This document shows, in pieces, positions 8,657 through 17,139 of a stretch of DNA of 64,000 nt. The stretch lies in assembly GCA_000716465.1 (NCBI GenBank), contig JNWL01000013.1, positions 1-64,000 on the forward strand, read 5' to 3'. The stretch is from Streptomyces bikiniensis. Lineage in GTDB: Bacteria; Actinomycetota; Actinomycetes; Streptomycetales; Streptomycetaceae. Under the pieces are notes generated by a model. The model made no database searches and was not told the origin of the DNA. It saw only the letters and a program-made list of their open reading frames with translations. Position numbers and translations under genes: made by a program. Position 1 is the first letter of the stretch. Each line of letters begins with the position of its first letter.

Positions 8657-8854
8657 TCAGCGGAGCGTCTCGCCGGTGCGGGCGAGGCCGGTGGCGGCGT
8701 CCTCCAGCTCTTCGGCGGCCCGGGTGATCCGCTCGGTGGTGCGGGCCACTTGGCGGCCGAGGCGCTGGACCTCCAGGAAGACCTTGACGGCGAGGACGCC
8801 GAGGACGGCGAGGCCGAGGAAGCCGAGGGCGATGGCGATCATGGGCCAGAACAT
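8657..8854 (-). CDS. Small membrane protein with helical cytoplasmic tail
   Basis: 65 residues: one N-terminal transmembrane helix (about residues 3-26), then a charged heptad-like helix ('ERITRAAEELEDAATGLARTG') resembling DUF948-type small membrane proteins. Function unknown. It sits between tatA and the zinc-ribbon gene in the leftward cluster, 183 bp upstream of tatA. There is no Shine-Dalgarno; TAGGCT lies 6 nt before the ATG, so a leaderless message is likely. Confidence 0.75.
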   Translation of the reverse strand: MFWPMIAIALGFLGLAVLGVLAVKVFLEVQRLGRQVARTTERITRAAEELEDAATGLARTGETLR

Positions 8855-8860
8855 GGGACG

Positions 8861-8866
8861 AGCCTA
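8861..8866 (-). promoter_or_regulatory. Candidate leaderless -10 hexamer TAGGCT
   Basis: Six nucleotides before the ATG at 8854, with no ribosome binding site in between. Confidence 0.45.
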
Positions 8867-8905
8867 GACGTTGGGCGGCGGCGGCCGGTTCGGACGGGCG
8901 GCGGT

Positions 8906-9151
8906 TCAGACGGTGGTGTGGAGGCGCAGCGTCCGGACGCCGCCGCCGGTGAGGAGTTCGACGATGCGCTCGCCGGCGGGCTTGCGGACGGAGCTTCCGC
9001 ATGCGGGGCAGGTGAAGGAGTAGAAGGTGGTGCGGCGGCTGGCCCCGATGGCGAGGCGCAGGGCGTTGGCCGAGAGTTCGAAACGGGAGCGGCAGTCGGG
9101 GCAGGCGGCCTTGAAGAGGACCGGGGCCACCGTCGCCGCAAAACCGTGCAT
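8906..9151 (-). CDS. Small zinc-ribbon protein
   Basis: About 81 residues with two CxxC knuckles ('ACPDC' near residue 17 and 'TCPAC' near residue 48), which together form one zinc ribbon, and a basic middle. A nucleic-acid-binding or regulatory role is possible but unproved. The start is ambiguous: in-frame ATGs at 9151, 9160 and 9169 all follow purine-rich GGGAG/GAGGGAG sequences; 9151 has the best spacing. It lies downstream of pafC, separated by a 15-bp minisatellite, and upstream of the small membrane protein. Confidence 0.75.
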   Translation of the reverse strand: MHGFAATVAPVLFKAACPDCRSRFELSANALRLAIGASRRTTFYSFTCPACGSSVRKPAGERIVELLTGGGVRTLRLHTTV

Positions 9152-9189
9152 CACGGACATCTCCCTCATCTCTCCCACTCCCGATCCCT

Positions 9190-9440
9190 TCATCCCACCG
9201 GCCTGAAACCCACCGGTCCGAGCCCTACCGGCCCGAGCCACTCCAGTCCGAGCCCTACCGGTCCGAGCCACTCCAGTCCGAGCCCTACCGGCCCGATCCC
9301 TACCGGTCCGAGCCACTCCGGCCCGAGTTCCACCGGCCCGAGCCACTTCGACCCGAGCTCCACCGGCCCGAGCCACTCCGGCCCGGAACTCACCTGCCTG
9401 GAACTCACCGGCTCGCGGCTCTCCGGCCCTCGGCGGTCCG
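9190..9440. repeat. 15-bp minisatellite between pafC and the zinc-ribbon gene
   Basis: Imperfect tandem units of 15 bp, alternating GAGTGGCTCGGGCCG and GTAGGGCTCGGACTG when read on the minus strand, for roughly 14-16 copies. The array occupies most of the 296-bp gap downstream of the pafC stop codon. Both strands are open in some frames (for example 9190-9408 minus), but the product is a pure repeat and I do not call it a gene. Confidence 0.9.
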
Positions 9441-9465
9441 CCCGCCGGACCGTCCCCGCCGTGCC

Positions 9466-10419
9466 TCACTCGCTCTCGTACGCGGCGAGCGCGGCCGCCG
9501 CCGCCGTCCTGGCGCTGTCGGCGAGCTCGGCCGGCGCGACGATGCGCCCGTCGCTGCCGAGCCGGAGCGCGAGCCTGCGCAGCGAGGCGGGGTCGGGCGT
9601 CCGCAGGGTGATCCGCAGGCCGCCGTCGGGCAGCTCGTCGGCCCGGTCGTGCGGGTAGTACTCGGCGACCCACCGGCCGCCGGGGCCGACCTCGACCACG
9701 ACCTCGGGGTCGTCGGCGGAGGGCTGGACCAGGTTCTCGGAGAGGTCCCGCAGCTCCAGCTCCGGCGGCGCGGCGGGCTCGTCGAGGAGGCGGATCTCCG
9801 CGACCCGGTCGAGCCGGAAGGTGCGGCGCGCCTCGGAGAGGCGGCACCAGGCCTCCATGTAGGTGTGACCGACGGCGAAGAGCCGGATCGGGTCGACCTC
9901 GCGCTCGGTGAGCTCGTCGCGGGCGGGCGAGTAGTAGCGCACCCAGAGCCGGCGGCGCTCGGAGATCGCCCGGTCGACCTCGGCGAAGACCCCGCCCTCG
10001 GCCTCGAAGGTCACCGAGAGCCGGGCACTGGCCCCGGCGGCCTCGCCGGCCGCGGCCTCCAGCTTGGCGGTGGCGCGCAGCAGGGCCTCCCGGTCGCTCT
10101 CGCGGAGGCCCGGCAGGGTGGCGACGGCGCGGGCGGCGACGAGCAGGGCGGTCGCCTCGTCGGCGGCGAGGCGCAGCGGGGCGGCGACGTCGTCGGGGTT
10201 GTGCCACCAGATCCGGTCGCCGTCGGTGTCGATGTCGAGGAGGTCGCCGCCCCGGAAGCTGGTGCCGCACATGGGCAGCACGTCCAGGTCGGAGATCAGC
10301 TCGTCCTCGGTGATGCCGAAGGCGCGCGCCACGTCGGCGACGTGGGCGCCGGGGCGCTCGCGGAGGTAGGTGACGAGGGAGAGCATCCGCCTCGTCTGGT
10401 CGATCGCGTTGGCAGCCAT
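9466..10419 (-). CDS. pafC: WYL-domain transcription regulator PafC
   Basis: 317 residues: an N-terminal winged HTH ('VADVARAFGITEDELISDLDVL'), a WYL domain containing 'RRLWVRYYSPARDELTEREVDPIRL', and a C-terminal WCX domain. PafC pairs with PafB; the PafBC complex is the single-stranded-DNA-sensing activator of the LexA-independent DNA damage response in mycobacteria. It starts 15 bp after the pafB stop codon, so the two are co-transcribed. The cluster with pafA and the proteasome genes is conserved in actinobacteria. Confidence 0.93.
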   Translation of the reverse strand: MAANAIDQTRRMLSLVTYLRERPGAHVADVARAFGITEDELISDLDVLPMCGTSFRGGDLLDIDTDGDRIWWHNPDDVAAPLRLAADEATALLVAARAVATLPGLRESDREALLRATAKLEAAAGEAAGASARLSVTFEAEGGVFAEVDRAISERRRLWVRYYSPARDELTEREVDPIRLFAVGHTYMEAWCRLSEARRTFRLDRVAEIRLLDEPAAPPELELRDLSENLVQPSADDPEVVVEVGPGGRWVAEYYPHDRADELPDGGLRITLRTPDPASLRRLALRLGSDGRIVAPAELADSARTAAAAALAAYESE

Positions 10420-10434
10420 GCGTCCGTCTCCCCC

Positions 10435-11391
10435 TCAGCCCTTGGCCACGGCGCGCAGCCGGTCCACCACGTCGGCCCGCAGATCGGCCGGTTCCAGTAC
10501 GACGACGTCGGGGCCGAACTCGACGAGCCAGGCGTCGAGGCCGTGCCCGTACGGGATCTCCAGCTCGTCCCAGCCGTCGGCGCCCTCCCGCACGGACTGG
10601 GCGCGGGCCCGCAACGGGTAGCCGGCGCCGGCGCGGAGCCGGATGCGGGCGGAGCGGGTGGCGGTCTCGCCGGCCCAGCTCTCGACGGTCTCCCGCACGG
10701 TGACGACGTCGGGCACGGGGGCGGTGAAGGCGCCGGCCCGGGAGCGGACCTTGCCGGTGATCCGGGAGAGGCGGAAGACGCGCTCGGCGCCGCGGTCGCG
10801 GTCCCAGCCGGCGAGGTACCAGTGGCCGCGCCAGCATTCGAGGGTCCAGGGCTCGACGTGGCGGGTCTCCGGCCGGGCGGCGTTGGCCTTGCGGTAGTCG
10901 AAGACGACGGGCCGCCGGTCGCGGCAGGCCAGCATGAGGGGCTCGAAGGCGGCCTCGCGGACCGGGATGCGGGGTTCGAGGGCGCTGGGCTGGACGTCGT
11001 ACGAGTCCTCCGCCTCGGGCATGCCGGCGGCGCGGAGCTTCTGGAGGGCGCCGCTGGCGGCCCCGGCGAGGCGGGCCTGCTGCCAGACCTTGGCGGCGAG
11101 GCCGAGCGCGGCGGCCTCCTCGGCGTCGAGGGTGATGGGTGGCAACCGGTTGGAGTCGCGGCGGGCCAGGTAGCCGGTCTCGCCGTCCAGGTTCTCGACG
11201 GTCTCGATGACGAGGCCGAGTTCGCGGAGGTCGTCCTTGTCGCGCTCGAACATGCGGTTGAAGGCGTCCTCGCCGCTCGCTTCGAGGTACGCCTCGATGG
11301 AGCCGCGCAGTTCGCGCTTGCTGAGCGGGCGGCGCGTCCCGAGCAGGCACAGCGCGAGATTCATCAGCCGCTCGGACTTGGCAATCGCCAT
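10435..11391 (-). CDS. pafB: WYL-domain transcription regulator PafB
   Basis: 318 residues with the same HTH-WYL-WCX order as PafC. The N-terminus 'SERLMNLALCLLGTRRPLSKRELR' forms the winged HTH. The WYL domain contains 'RRPVVFDYRKANAARPETRHVEPWTL' and 'WRGHWYLAGWDRDRG'. Partner of PafC in the DNA damage response regulator. The ATG at 11391 follows GGAAGAGG; further in-frame codons upstream run into the FKBP terminator, so they are rejected. First gene of the pafB-pafC unit. Confidence 0.93.
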   Translation of the reverse strand: MAIAKSERLMNLALCLLGTRRPLSKRELRGSIEAYLEASGEDAFNRMFERDKDDLRELGLVIETVENLDGETGYLARRDSNRLPPITLDAEEAAALGLAAKVWQQARLAGAASGALQKLRAAGMPEAEDSYDVQPSALEPRIPVREAAFEPLMLACRDRRPVVFDYRKANAARPETRHVEPWTLECWRGHWYLAGWDRDRGAERVFRLSRITGKVRSRAGAFTAPVPDVVTVRETVESWAGETATRSARIRLRAGAGYPLRARAQSVREGADGWDELEIPYGHGLDAWLVEFGPDVVVLEPADLRADVVDRLRAVAKG

Positions 11392-11468
11392 CGACGCCCC
11401 GCACCTCTTCCGCCGGTTGCACTTCTCGGACGTCCGACCGTACCGCCCCGGGGTCCCGGGAACCAAAG

Positions 11469-11504
11469 CCGAGGGCCCCCGCCGTGGACGGCGGGGGCCC
11501 TCGG
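11469..11504 (-). terminator. Hairpin terminator after FKBP
   Basis: A perfect 17-bp GC-rich stem (11469-11485 with 11488-11504) begins 18 bp past the FKBP stop codon. Streptomyces terminators often lack a long T-tract. Confidence 0.85.
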
Positions 11505-11521
11505 TGCCTCGTCGGACCGGA

Positions 11522-11902
11522 TCAGCGCTTGCCGACGGCCACGAGGTCACAGACGAAGATCAGCGTCTCGCCGGGGGCGATGGCGCTGCCGGCACCGCGG
11601 TCGCCGTAGGCGAGGTGCGCGGGGATGACCAGCTGGCGGCGACCGCCGACCTTCATGCCCTGGACGCCCTGGTCCCAGCCCGCGATGACCTGGCCGACGC
11701 CGAGCTGGAAACCGAGCGGGGTGCCGCGGTTCCAGGAGGCGTCGAACTCCTCGCCGGTGGAGAAGGCCACGCCCACGTAGTGGACCTGCACGGCGTCGCC
11801 GGCCTCGGCGACCTCGCCGTCGCCCTCCCAGATGTCCTTGATCTCCAGGTCCTTCGGCGGCTCGCCACCCGGGAAGTCGACCTCGGGCTTCTCGATGCTC
11901 AC
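11522..11902 (-). CDS. FKBP-type peptidyl-prolyl isomerase, cytoplasmic
   Basis: 126 residues, a single FKBP domain without signal peptide. The active-site pattern is intact: 'VHYVGVAFSTGEEFDASW', 'GQVIAGWDQGVQGMKVGGRR' and 'IPAHLAYGDRG'. It catalyses cis-trans isomerisation of peptidyl-proline bonds. The start is GTG at 11902, with AAGGAG 9 nt upstream. It lies between the FKBP lipoprotein gene and pafB, all leftward, and is closed by its own strong terminator. Confidence 0.95.
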   Translation of the reverse strand: MSIEKPEVDFPGGEPPKDLEIKDIWEGDGEVAEAGDAVQVHYVGVAFSTGEEFDASWNRGTPLGFQLGVGQVIAGWDQGVQGMKVGGRRQLVIPAHLAYGDRGAGSAIAPGETLIFVCDLVAVGKR

Positions 11903-11950
11903 TGCTGTGTGCTCCTTCTTGTGGTGCGTCGATCCGGAACAGTCTCACAG

Positions 11951-12066
11951 ATCGGTGATCGGATCGGTGATGCCGGTGATCGGATCGGTGAGGGGATCGA
12001 CGATCAGGCCCGCGATCGGGCCGGTGATCGGGCCGGCGATCGGGCCGGCGATCGGGCCGGCGATCA
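11951..12066. repeat. 12-bp tandem repeat including the stop codon of the FKBP lipoprotein gene
   Basis: Four near-identical copies of CGATCGGGCCGG (12013-12060, second copy starting TG) and a fifth variant containing the stop codon: CGATCAGGC, where TCA is TGA on the minus strand. Degenerate GATCGGTGATCGG units extend left to about 11951. Other copies read CGA where the fifth reads TGA. Confidence 0.9.
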
Positions 12067-13044
12067 GGCGACGCCCAGGATGTCGACGGAGAAGACCAGG
12101 GTGTTCTTCGCCAGCTCGCTGCTCGGGTTGGCTCCGTAGCCCAGTGCCGGGGGGATCACCAGGAGCACGCGGTCACCGACGTTCTTGCCGACCAGGGCCT
12201 TGTCCCAGCCCTGGATGACCGCTCCGGTGCCGATCTGGAAGGCGGTGGCGCCCCCGTGGTCCCAGGAGGAGTCGAACTTCTTGCCGTCCTCCCACTTCAC
12301 GCCGGTGTACTGGGCGATGAGCCCCTGGCCCGCCTCGACCTTGGGGCCGGTGCCCTTGATGAGCACCTGCTCCTTGAGCTCGGTGGGGGCCTTCTGCCCC
12401 TTCGGGATGGTGATCGTGGCGGCGGCCTGGGAGGGGGCCTTCACCTCGGGCATCCCGGCCGCGGGCGCCGCCTGGGTGCCCTTGGCCTCGGCCTTGGAGT
12501 CGACCGTGGCGGCCCCGGCGACGTCGACGACCCAGACGAGGGTGTCGGTGGCCTTCAGGCCCGACTGCGGGTTCAGGCTCTCGCCGACCAGGTCGCCAGC
12601 GGTCCCCTGGACGAGGAGGCGGGAGCCGACCTTCTTGCCCTCCACCGCGTTGAGGACCTTGTCCGGCAGCTGCTGGCTCGGCTGGCCGAGCCGTTCGACG
12701 GCCTGCGGGTGCGTCCCCTTGGCGGCGGGCGTCTGCTGGGCCCACGTGCCGCCGAGCGGCTTGTCCTCCTGCCACTTCTCGACCGTCCAGTCCAGCCTGA
12801 CGAAGTCGCCCTTCTTGACCGTCGCCCCGCTGCCCTCCGTCACGGTCTCGATCACCGTCTTGTCGGCGGCCTTGGCGTCCTTGGGGACGACGACGTCGGG
12901 CTGGGCGCCGAACTTCCCCTTGACCTCGGCCACCGCGCCGTCCGAGGAGCCGCCCTTCTCCGAGTCCGAACCGCACGCGGCGGTGATCAGCAGGACGGGC
13001 ACGGCGAGGAGCGCGGCGATACGTCGCTTCGTGTTGTAGTTCAT
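12064..13044 (-). CDS. FKBP-type peptidyl-prolyl isomerase lipoprotein, two domains
   Basis: 326 residues. A signal peptide of about 22 residues ends in the lipobox-like 'LLITAAC', followed by a Ser/Asp-rich linker. A divergent FKBP-like domain occupies roughly residues 40-165. A canonical FKBP domain fills residues about 215-326 ('IAQYTGVKWEDGKKFDSSW', 'VIQGWDKALVGKNVG', 'IPPALGYG'). It probably folds exported proteins at the outer face of the membrane. The ATG at 13044 gives the lipoprotein signal directly; the longer frame adds no useful sequence. It lies downstream of pafA, and its stop codon is embedded in a 12-bp repeat. Confidence 0.92.
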   Translation of the reverse strand: MNYNTKRRIAALLAVPVLLITAACGSDSEKGGSSDGAVAEVKGKFGAQPDVVVPKDAKAADKTVIETVTEGSGATVKKGDFVRLDWTVEKWQEDKPLGGTWAQQTPAAKGTHPQAVERLGQPSQQLPDKVLNAVEGKKVGSRLLVQGTAGDLVGESLNPQSGLKATDTLVWVVDVAGAATVDSKAEAKGTQAAPAAGMPEVKAPSQAAATITIPKGQKAPTELKEQVLIKGTGPKVEAGQGLIAQYTGVKWEDGKKFDSSWDHGGATAFQIGTGAVIQGWDKALVGKNVGDRVLLVIPPALGYGANPSSELAKNTLVFSVDILGVA

Positions 13045-13226
13045 CAGTCCAACTGGGAGTCGGGGCCATGGGAACGCCCACACTCTACGGTGCGGCCCCT
13101 GCCCCGCAGGGGTTCTGCCGCACCCCGACCCGCAGAACCGGGGCCGCGCCCCCGGAGGGACGCGGCCTTCGGCGCACGGAGCGGGCCCGGGCCCCGGGTC
13201 AGCTTCCGTACACCGTGTTCACCCTT

Positions 13227-13265
13227 GCGGTGACGCGGTGGTCCGGTGATCCGGTGATCCGGTCA
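13227..13265. repeat. 8-bp tandem repeat after the pafA stop codon
   Basis: On the minus strand, directly after TGA: CCGGATCA, CCGGATCA, CCGGACCA, CCGCGTCA. Four to five copies. Confidence 0.8.
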
Positions 13266-14624
13266 CATGCCGGCGATCAGCTTCTCCACCCGGTCGTCGA
13301 CGGAGCGGAACGGGTCCTTGCACAGGACCGTGCGCTGCGCCTGGTCGTTGAGCTTGAGGTGGACCCAGTCGACGGTGAAGTCCCGGCGCTGCTCCTGGGC
13401 TCGGCGGATGAAGTCGCCGCGGAGGCGGGCCCGGGTGGTCTGCGGGGGCACGGACTTGCCCTCGAAGATCTTCAGATCGTTGCAGATGCGGGCCGCCTGC
13501 CCGTTCTTCTGCAGCAGGTAGTACAGGCCGCGGCGGCGGTGGATGTCATGGTAGGCGAGGTCTATCTGCGCGACCCTCGGGTTCGACATGGTCATGTTGT
13601 GCTTGGCCCGGTACCGCTCGATGAGCTTGTACTTCATGACCCAGTCGATCTCGGTCTCGATGCGGTCCAGCTGCTCGGCCTCGATCGCGTCGAGCGTACG
13701 GCCCCAGAGCTCCAGGACCTGGGCGACGGTGCCGCTGCGGATGCCGCGCCGGTCGACGAAGTCCACGGCCTTCTCGTAGTACTCGCGCTGGACCTCCAGG
13801 GCGGAGGCCTCGCGGCCGCTGGCGAGCCGGACCTTGCGCTGGCCGGTGATGTCGTGGCTGACCTCTCGGATGGCCCGGATCGGGTTCTCCAGGGTCAGGT
13901 CGCGCATCACGGTGCCGGCCTCGATCATGCGGAGGACGAGGTCGGTGGCGCCGACCTTGAGCAGCATGGTCGTCTCGGACATGTTCGAGTCGCCGACGAT
14001 GACGTGGAGCCTGCGGTAGCGCTCGGCGTCGGCGTGCGGCTCGTCCCGGGTGTTGATGATGGGGCGCGAGCGGGTGGTGGCGGAGCTGACGCCCTCCCAG
14101 ATGTGCTCGGCGCGCTGGGAGACGCAGTAGACCGCGCCGCGCGGGGTCTGGAGGACCTTCCCCGCCCCGCAGATGAGCTGCCGGGTGACGAGGAAGGGAA
14201 TGAGGATGTCCGCGAGCCGGGAGAACTCACCGTGGCGGGCGACGAGATAGTTCTCGTGGCAGCCGTAGGAGTTTCCGGCCGAGTCGGTGTTGTTCTTGAA
14301 GAGGTAGACGTCGCCCGCGATTCCCTCCTCGTGCAGGCGGCGTTCGGCGTCGACGAGCAGGCCTTCGAGAATGCGCTCGCCGGCCTTGTCGTGGGTGACC
14401 AGTTCGGTCACGTTGTCGCATTCCGGTGTGGCGTATTCCGGATGCGAACCCACGTCCAGGTACAGGCGGGCGCCGTTCCGCAGGAAGACATTGCTGCTGC
14501 GGCCCCATGACACGACACGGCGGAAGAGGTAGCGCGCCACTTCGTCAGGAGACAGTCGGCGCTGTCCCCTGAACGTGCACGTGACGCCGTACTCGTTCTC
14601 CAGCCCGAAAATGCGGCGGTCCAT
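13263..14624 (-). CDS. pafA: Pup-protein ligase PafA
   Basis: 453 residues of the carboxylate-amine ligase (glutamine-synthetase-like) fold. PafA uses ATP to join the C-terminal Glu of Pup to substrate lysines. '[16 protein letters not shown]' carries the catalytic/metal Glu residues; '[17 protein letters not shown]' and '[21 protein letters not shown]' follow. It lacks the extra loop found in Dop, which separates the two paralogues in this window. No Shine-Dalgarno precedes the ATG; TAATGT sits 6 nt upstream. Downstream come the two FKBP genes and pafBC. Confidence 0.97.
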   Translation of the reverse strand: MDRRIFGLENEYGVTCTFRGQRRLSPDEVARYLFRRVVSWGRSSNVFLRNGARLYLDVGSHPEYATPECDNVTELVTHDKAGERILEGLLVDAERRLHEEGIAGDVYLFKNNTDSAGNSYGCHENYLVARHGEFSRLADILIPFLVTRQLICGAGKVLQTPRGAVYCVSQRAEHIWEGVSSATTRSRPIINTRDEPHADAERYRRLHVIVGDSNMSETTMLLKVGATDLVLRMIEAGTVMRDLTLENPIRAIREVSHDITGQRKVRLASGREASALEVQREYYEKAVDFVDRRGIRSGTVAQVLELWGRTLDAIEAEQLDRIETEIDWVMKYKLIERYRAKHNMTMSNPRVAQIDLAYHDIHRRRGLYYLLQKNGQAARICNDLKIFEGKSVPPQTTRARLRGDFIRRAQEQRRDFTVDWVHLKLNDQAQRTVLCKDPFRSVDDRVEKLIAGM

Positions 14625-14630
14625 GACTGA

Positions 14631-14636
14631 ACATTA
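14631..14636 (-). promoter_or_regulatory. Candidate leaderless -10 hexamer TAATGT of pafA
   Basis: Six nucleotides before the pafA ATG, no ribosome site. A weak -35 (GTTTCA) can be placed about 17 bp further upstream. Confidence 0.45.
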
Positions 14637-14693
14637 CGCCTGACGGCCTGTGCTGAAACCGGGTTGGACACTCACGTTCGGATCATTTTCCGA

Positions 14694-15974
14694 TCAGGGC
14701 GTGTTCTTTTCGCCGTGCGCGGCGGCGGGAACGTCCGCGCCGGCGGCGTGTCGCGCCCCGGCACCGGGGGTTTCGGGGGCCGTGGAGGCGTCCAGGACGC
14801 GGGTAGTGGCGAGGAGGACGGCGAAGGCGACGAGGCCGCCCGCTCCGGCGACGGCGAAGCCGGACGCCGTTCCGGCGAGTTCGACGGCGGGTCCCGCGAC
14901 GGCGGAGCCGAGGGCCGAGCCGACGCCGAAGGTGGTGACGAGCCAGGAGAAGGCCTCGGTGACGGTGCCGCGCGGCGCGTGCCGGTCGACGACCACGAAG
15001 GCGCAGGCGAGGGCGGGGGCCAGGAAGACGCCGGAGAGGACCGAGAAGCCCGTCATGGCCGCGGGGCCGGGGACGAGGACCAGCGGCAGGTAGCAGACCG
15101 CGAGGAGCAGGACGAGGGCGCGCAGGCGCCGCTCGGGCTCCCCGGCCCACTGCCGGGCGCCGTAGGCGACGCCGCCGAGGAGCGCGCCGAGGCCGAGCGC
15201 GGCCATCAGCCAGCCGTAGACGGCGGGGGTGCCGCGGTCGTCGGCGTAGGCGACGGCGGCGACGGTGATGGAGCCGAGGGCGAGGCCGACGAAGAAGAAG
15301 GAGCCGAGGAGGGCGAGGAGGCCGGGCGAGCGCAGGGCGCCCAGCCAGTGGGCCTCGCGGGGCGCGGAGCGCCAGGCGCGGGAGGGCTCGGAGAGGACGA
15401 CGGCGAGGGCGCCGAGGACGCCCAGGGCGTTGATGACGAGGAGGGCGGCGGCGGGCGACCACAGGGAGACCAGGAGGGTCAGGAGGAGGGGCCCGGCGGT
15501 GAACATGACCTCCTGGGCGACCGCGTCGAGGGCATATGCGCGGTGGACCCGGTCCTCGCGGCCGAGGACGCTCGGCCACAGGGCCCGCAGTCCGCCCTCC
15601 AGGGGCGGGGTGAAGAGCCCCGCGAGGACGGCGGCGGCATAGGCGAGGCCGAGGTGGCCGATGCCGGTGAGGGCGAGCAGGAGCATTCCGAGGGCGGAGA
15701 GGACGGCGGCGGGCAGCTGGACCCGGGGCTGGCCCTTGAGGTCGACGGCCCGGCCGAGGAGGGGCTGGCCGAGGGCGGTGGCGACGCCGTAGGCGGCGAT
15801 GAGGCCGCCGGCGAGGGTGTAGCTGCCGCCCTGGTCGCGGACGAAGAGGGTGAGGGCGACGGGGCCGACGGCATGGGGCAGGCGTCCCACGAGGGTGCCG
15901 GCGAGCAGCCGGGCCGCGTGCGGCGCCCGGAGTATGTCGAGATAGCCGCCGTGCGGCGGTGCCTCGGTGGCCAT
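14694..15974 (-). CDS. MFS transporter
   Basis: 426 residues with about 12 hydrophobic helices; the tail is hydrophilic and Ala/Pro-rich. The signature 'LGQPLLGRAVDLKGQPR' between helices 2 and 3 is MFS-like. It resembles drug/sugar efflux permeases; the substrate is unknown. The ATG at 15974 follows GAGGGGAG. It is divergent from a LacI-type regulator gene, with a dyad operator between them, so it is probably controlled by that regulator. This pair interrupts the pafA-prcA run and is likely a lineage-specific insertion. Confidence 0.88.
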   Translation of the reverse strand: MATEAPPHGGYLDILRAPHAARLLAGTLVGRLPHAVGPVALTLFVRDQGGSYTLAGGLIAAYGVATALGQPLLGRAVDLKGQPRVQLPAAVLSALGMLLLALTGIGHLGLAYAAAVLAGLFTPPLEGGLRALWPSVLGREDRVHRAYALDAVAQEVMFTAGPLLLTLLVSLWSPAAALLVINALGVLGALAVVLSEPSRAWRSAPREAHWLGALRSPGLLALLGSFFFVGLALGSITVAAVAYADDRGTPAVYGWLMAALGLGALLGGVAYGARQWAGEPERRLRALVLLLAVCYLPLVLVPGPAAMTGFSVLSGVFLAPALACAFVVVDRHAPRGTVTEAFSWLVTTFGVGSALGSAVAGPAVELAGTASGFAVAGAGGLVAFAVLLATTRVLDASTAPETPGAGARHAAGADVPAAAHGEKNTP

Positions 15975-16009
15975 GTCGGTCTCCCCTCGCCCGGGATCCC
16001 CCGAGGTTT

Positions 16010-16036
16010 TACGTATAACGTGCGACGTCATACGTA
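16010..16036. promoter_or_regulatory. Dyad operator between MFS and LacI genes
   Basis: Arms TACGTATAACGT (16010-16021) and ACGTCATACGTA (16025-16036) match at 11 of 12 positions around a 3-bp centre. The position is between divergent start codons (15974 and 16098), typical of autoregulation by a LacI-family repressor. Confidence 0.65.
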
Positions 16037-16097
16037 CCATGTCGGCTGTACGCGGGTCCACCCCGCGCCCCTGGGACCGTCCGACGCGGAGGCTTGT

Positions 16098-17117
16098 GTG
16101 CAGACCCCGGAGCCGCTCGGCGGCGCCCGCCCGACCAGCCGGGACGTCGCCCGGGCGGCGGGCGTCTCGCAGGCCACCGTCTCCCTGGTGCTCGGCGGCA
16201 AGTGGCGCGGCCGGGTCTCCGAGCGCACCGCGGGCGCCGTGCGGGAGGCCGCCCGGGAGCTCGGCTACCGGCCCAACCTGGCCGCCCGCAACCTCCGGCT
16301 CGGCCGCACCAGGACGGCCCTGCTCGTCGTCCCGGCCCTCACCAACGAGTTCTTCGCCCACGTCCACACGGGCGCCGCCGCGGCGGCGGCCCGGCACGGC
16401 TTCGGCGTCGTCCTCTACCCCTCCCCCGACGGCGTGGGCCCGGCCCGGGACCCCTTCGCCTCGGCGCAGGCCGCCCTCGACGGCGTGATCGCCTCCTCCA
16501 TGGCGACCGACGCCCTGGACGCCTTCCGGGGCACCGACCTGCCGCTCGTCATGCTCGACAGCGACCCGGCCGGCACCGGCGCCGCCGCCCATGTGAACCT
16601 CGACGTCGCGGACGGGATGCGCCGGGTGACCGGGCACCTGCTCGGCCTCGGCCACCGCCGCTTCCTGCACCTGGCGTCCGCGGCCCCGTCCTGGACCTTC
16701 GACGTCCGGGCCGACGCGCTCGCCCGGGAGCTGCGCGGCACGGACGTGCGCACCGTGCGGTCGCCGCTGAACGTCGCGGACGCGCGGGAGGCGGCGGAGC
16801 GGGCCCTGACCGACTCCGGGCCCCGTCCCACGGCGGTGGTCTGCGACGACGACATCCTCGCGGCCGGCGTCTACAAGGCCGCGCGCCGGCTCGGGCTGCG
16901 CGTTCCCGAGGACCTGTCGGTCACCGGCTTCGACGACATGACCCTGGCCACGGTGGTGGAGCCCGGGCTCACCACCGTCCGGCTGCCCGCCGAGGAGTTC
17001 GGCCGACGGGGCATGGAGGCGCTCCTCGCCGTCCTCGCGGGCGAACCGCCCCGTCCGGAGACCCTTCCCGTCGCCCTGGTCCCCCGGGGCTCCTCCGGGC
17101 CCGCCCCGGCCGCCTGA
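16098..17117 (+). CDS. LacI-family transcription regulator
   Basis: 339 residues. The N-terminal LacI HTH reads 'TSRDVARAAGVSQATVSLVLGG' and the hinge helix 'GYRPNLAARNLRLG'. A periplasmic-binding-protein-like effector domain follows, ending in the conserved 'PEDLSVTGFDDMTLA'. The start is GTG at 16098 with GGAGG 5 nt upstream. Expected to repress the divergent MFS gene in the absence of a sugar-like ligand; the ligand is unknown. Confidence 0.92.
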   Translation: MQTPEPLGGARPTSRDVARAAGVSQATVSLVLGGKWRGRVSERTAGAVREAARELGYRPNLAARNLRLGRTRTALLVVPALTNEFFAHVHTGAAAAAARHGFGVVLYPSPDGVGPARDPFASAQAALDGVIASSMATDALDAFRGTDLPLVMLDSDPAGTGAAAHVNLDVADGMRRVTGHLLGLGHRRFLHLASAAPSWTFDVRADALARELRGTDVRTVRSPLNVADAREAAERALTDSGPRPTAVVCDDDILAAGVYKAARRLGLRVPEDLSVTGFDDMTLATVVEPGLTTVRLPAEEFGRRGMEALLAVLAGEPPRPETLPVALVPRGSSGPAPAA

Positions 17118-17139
17118 GGCGCTTCCGGAAGCGGACGCG

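Noticed and set aside
9190..9408. 72-codon minus-strand frame with a periodic Trp-Leu-Gly-Pro-Val product
   Set aside because: It lies wholly in the 15-bp minisatellite and no ribosome site is evident; treated as repeat.
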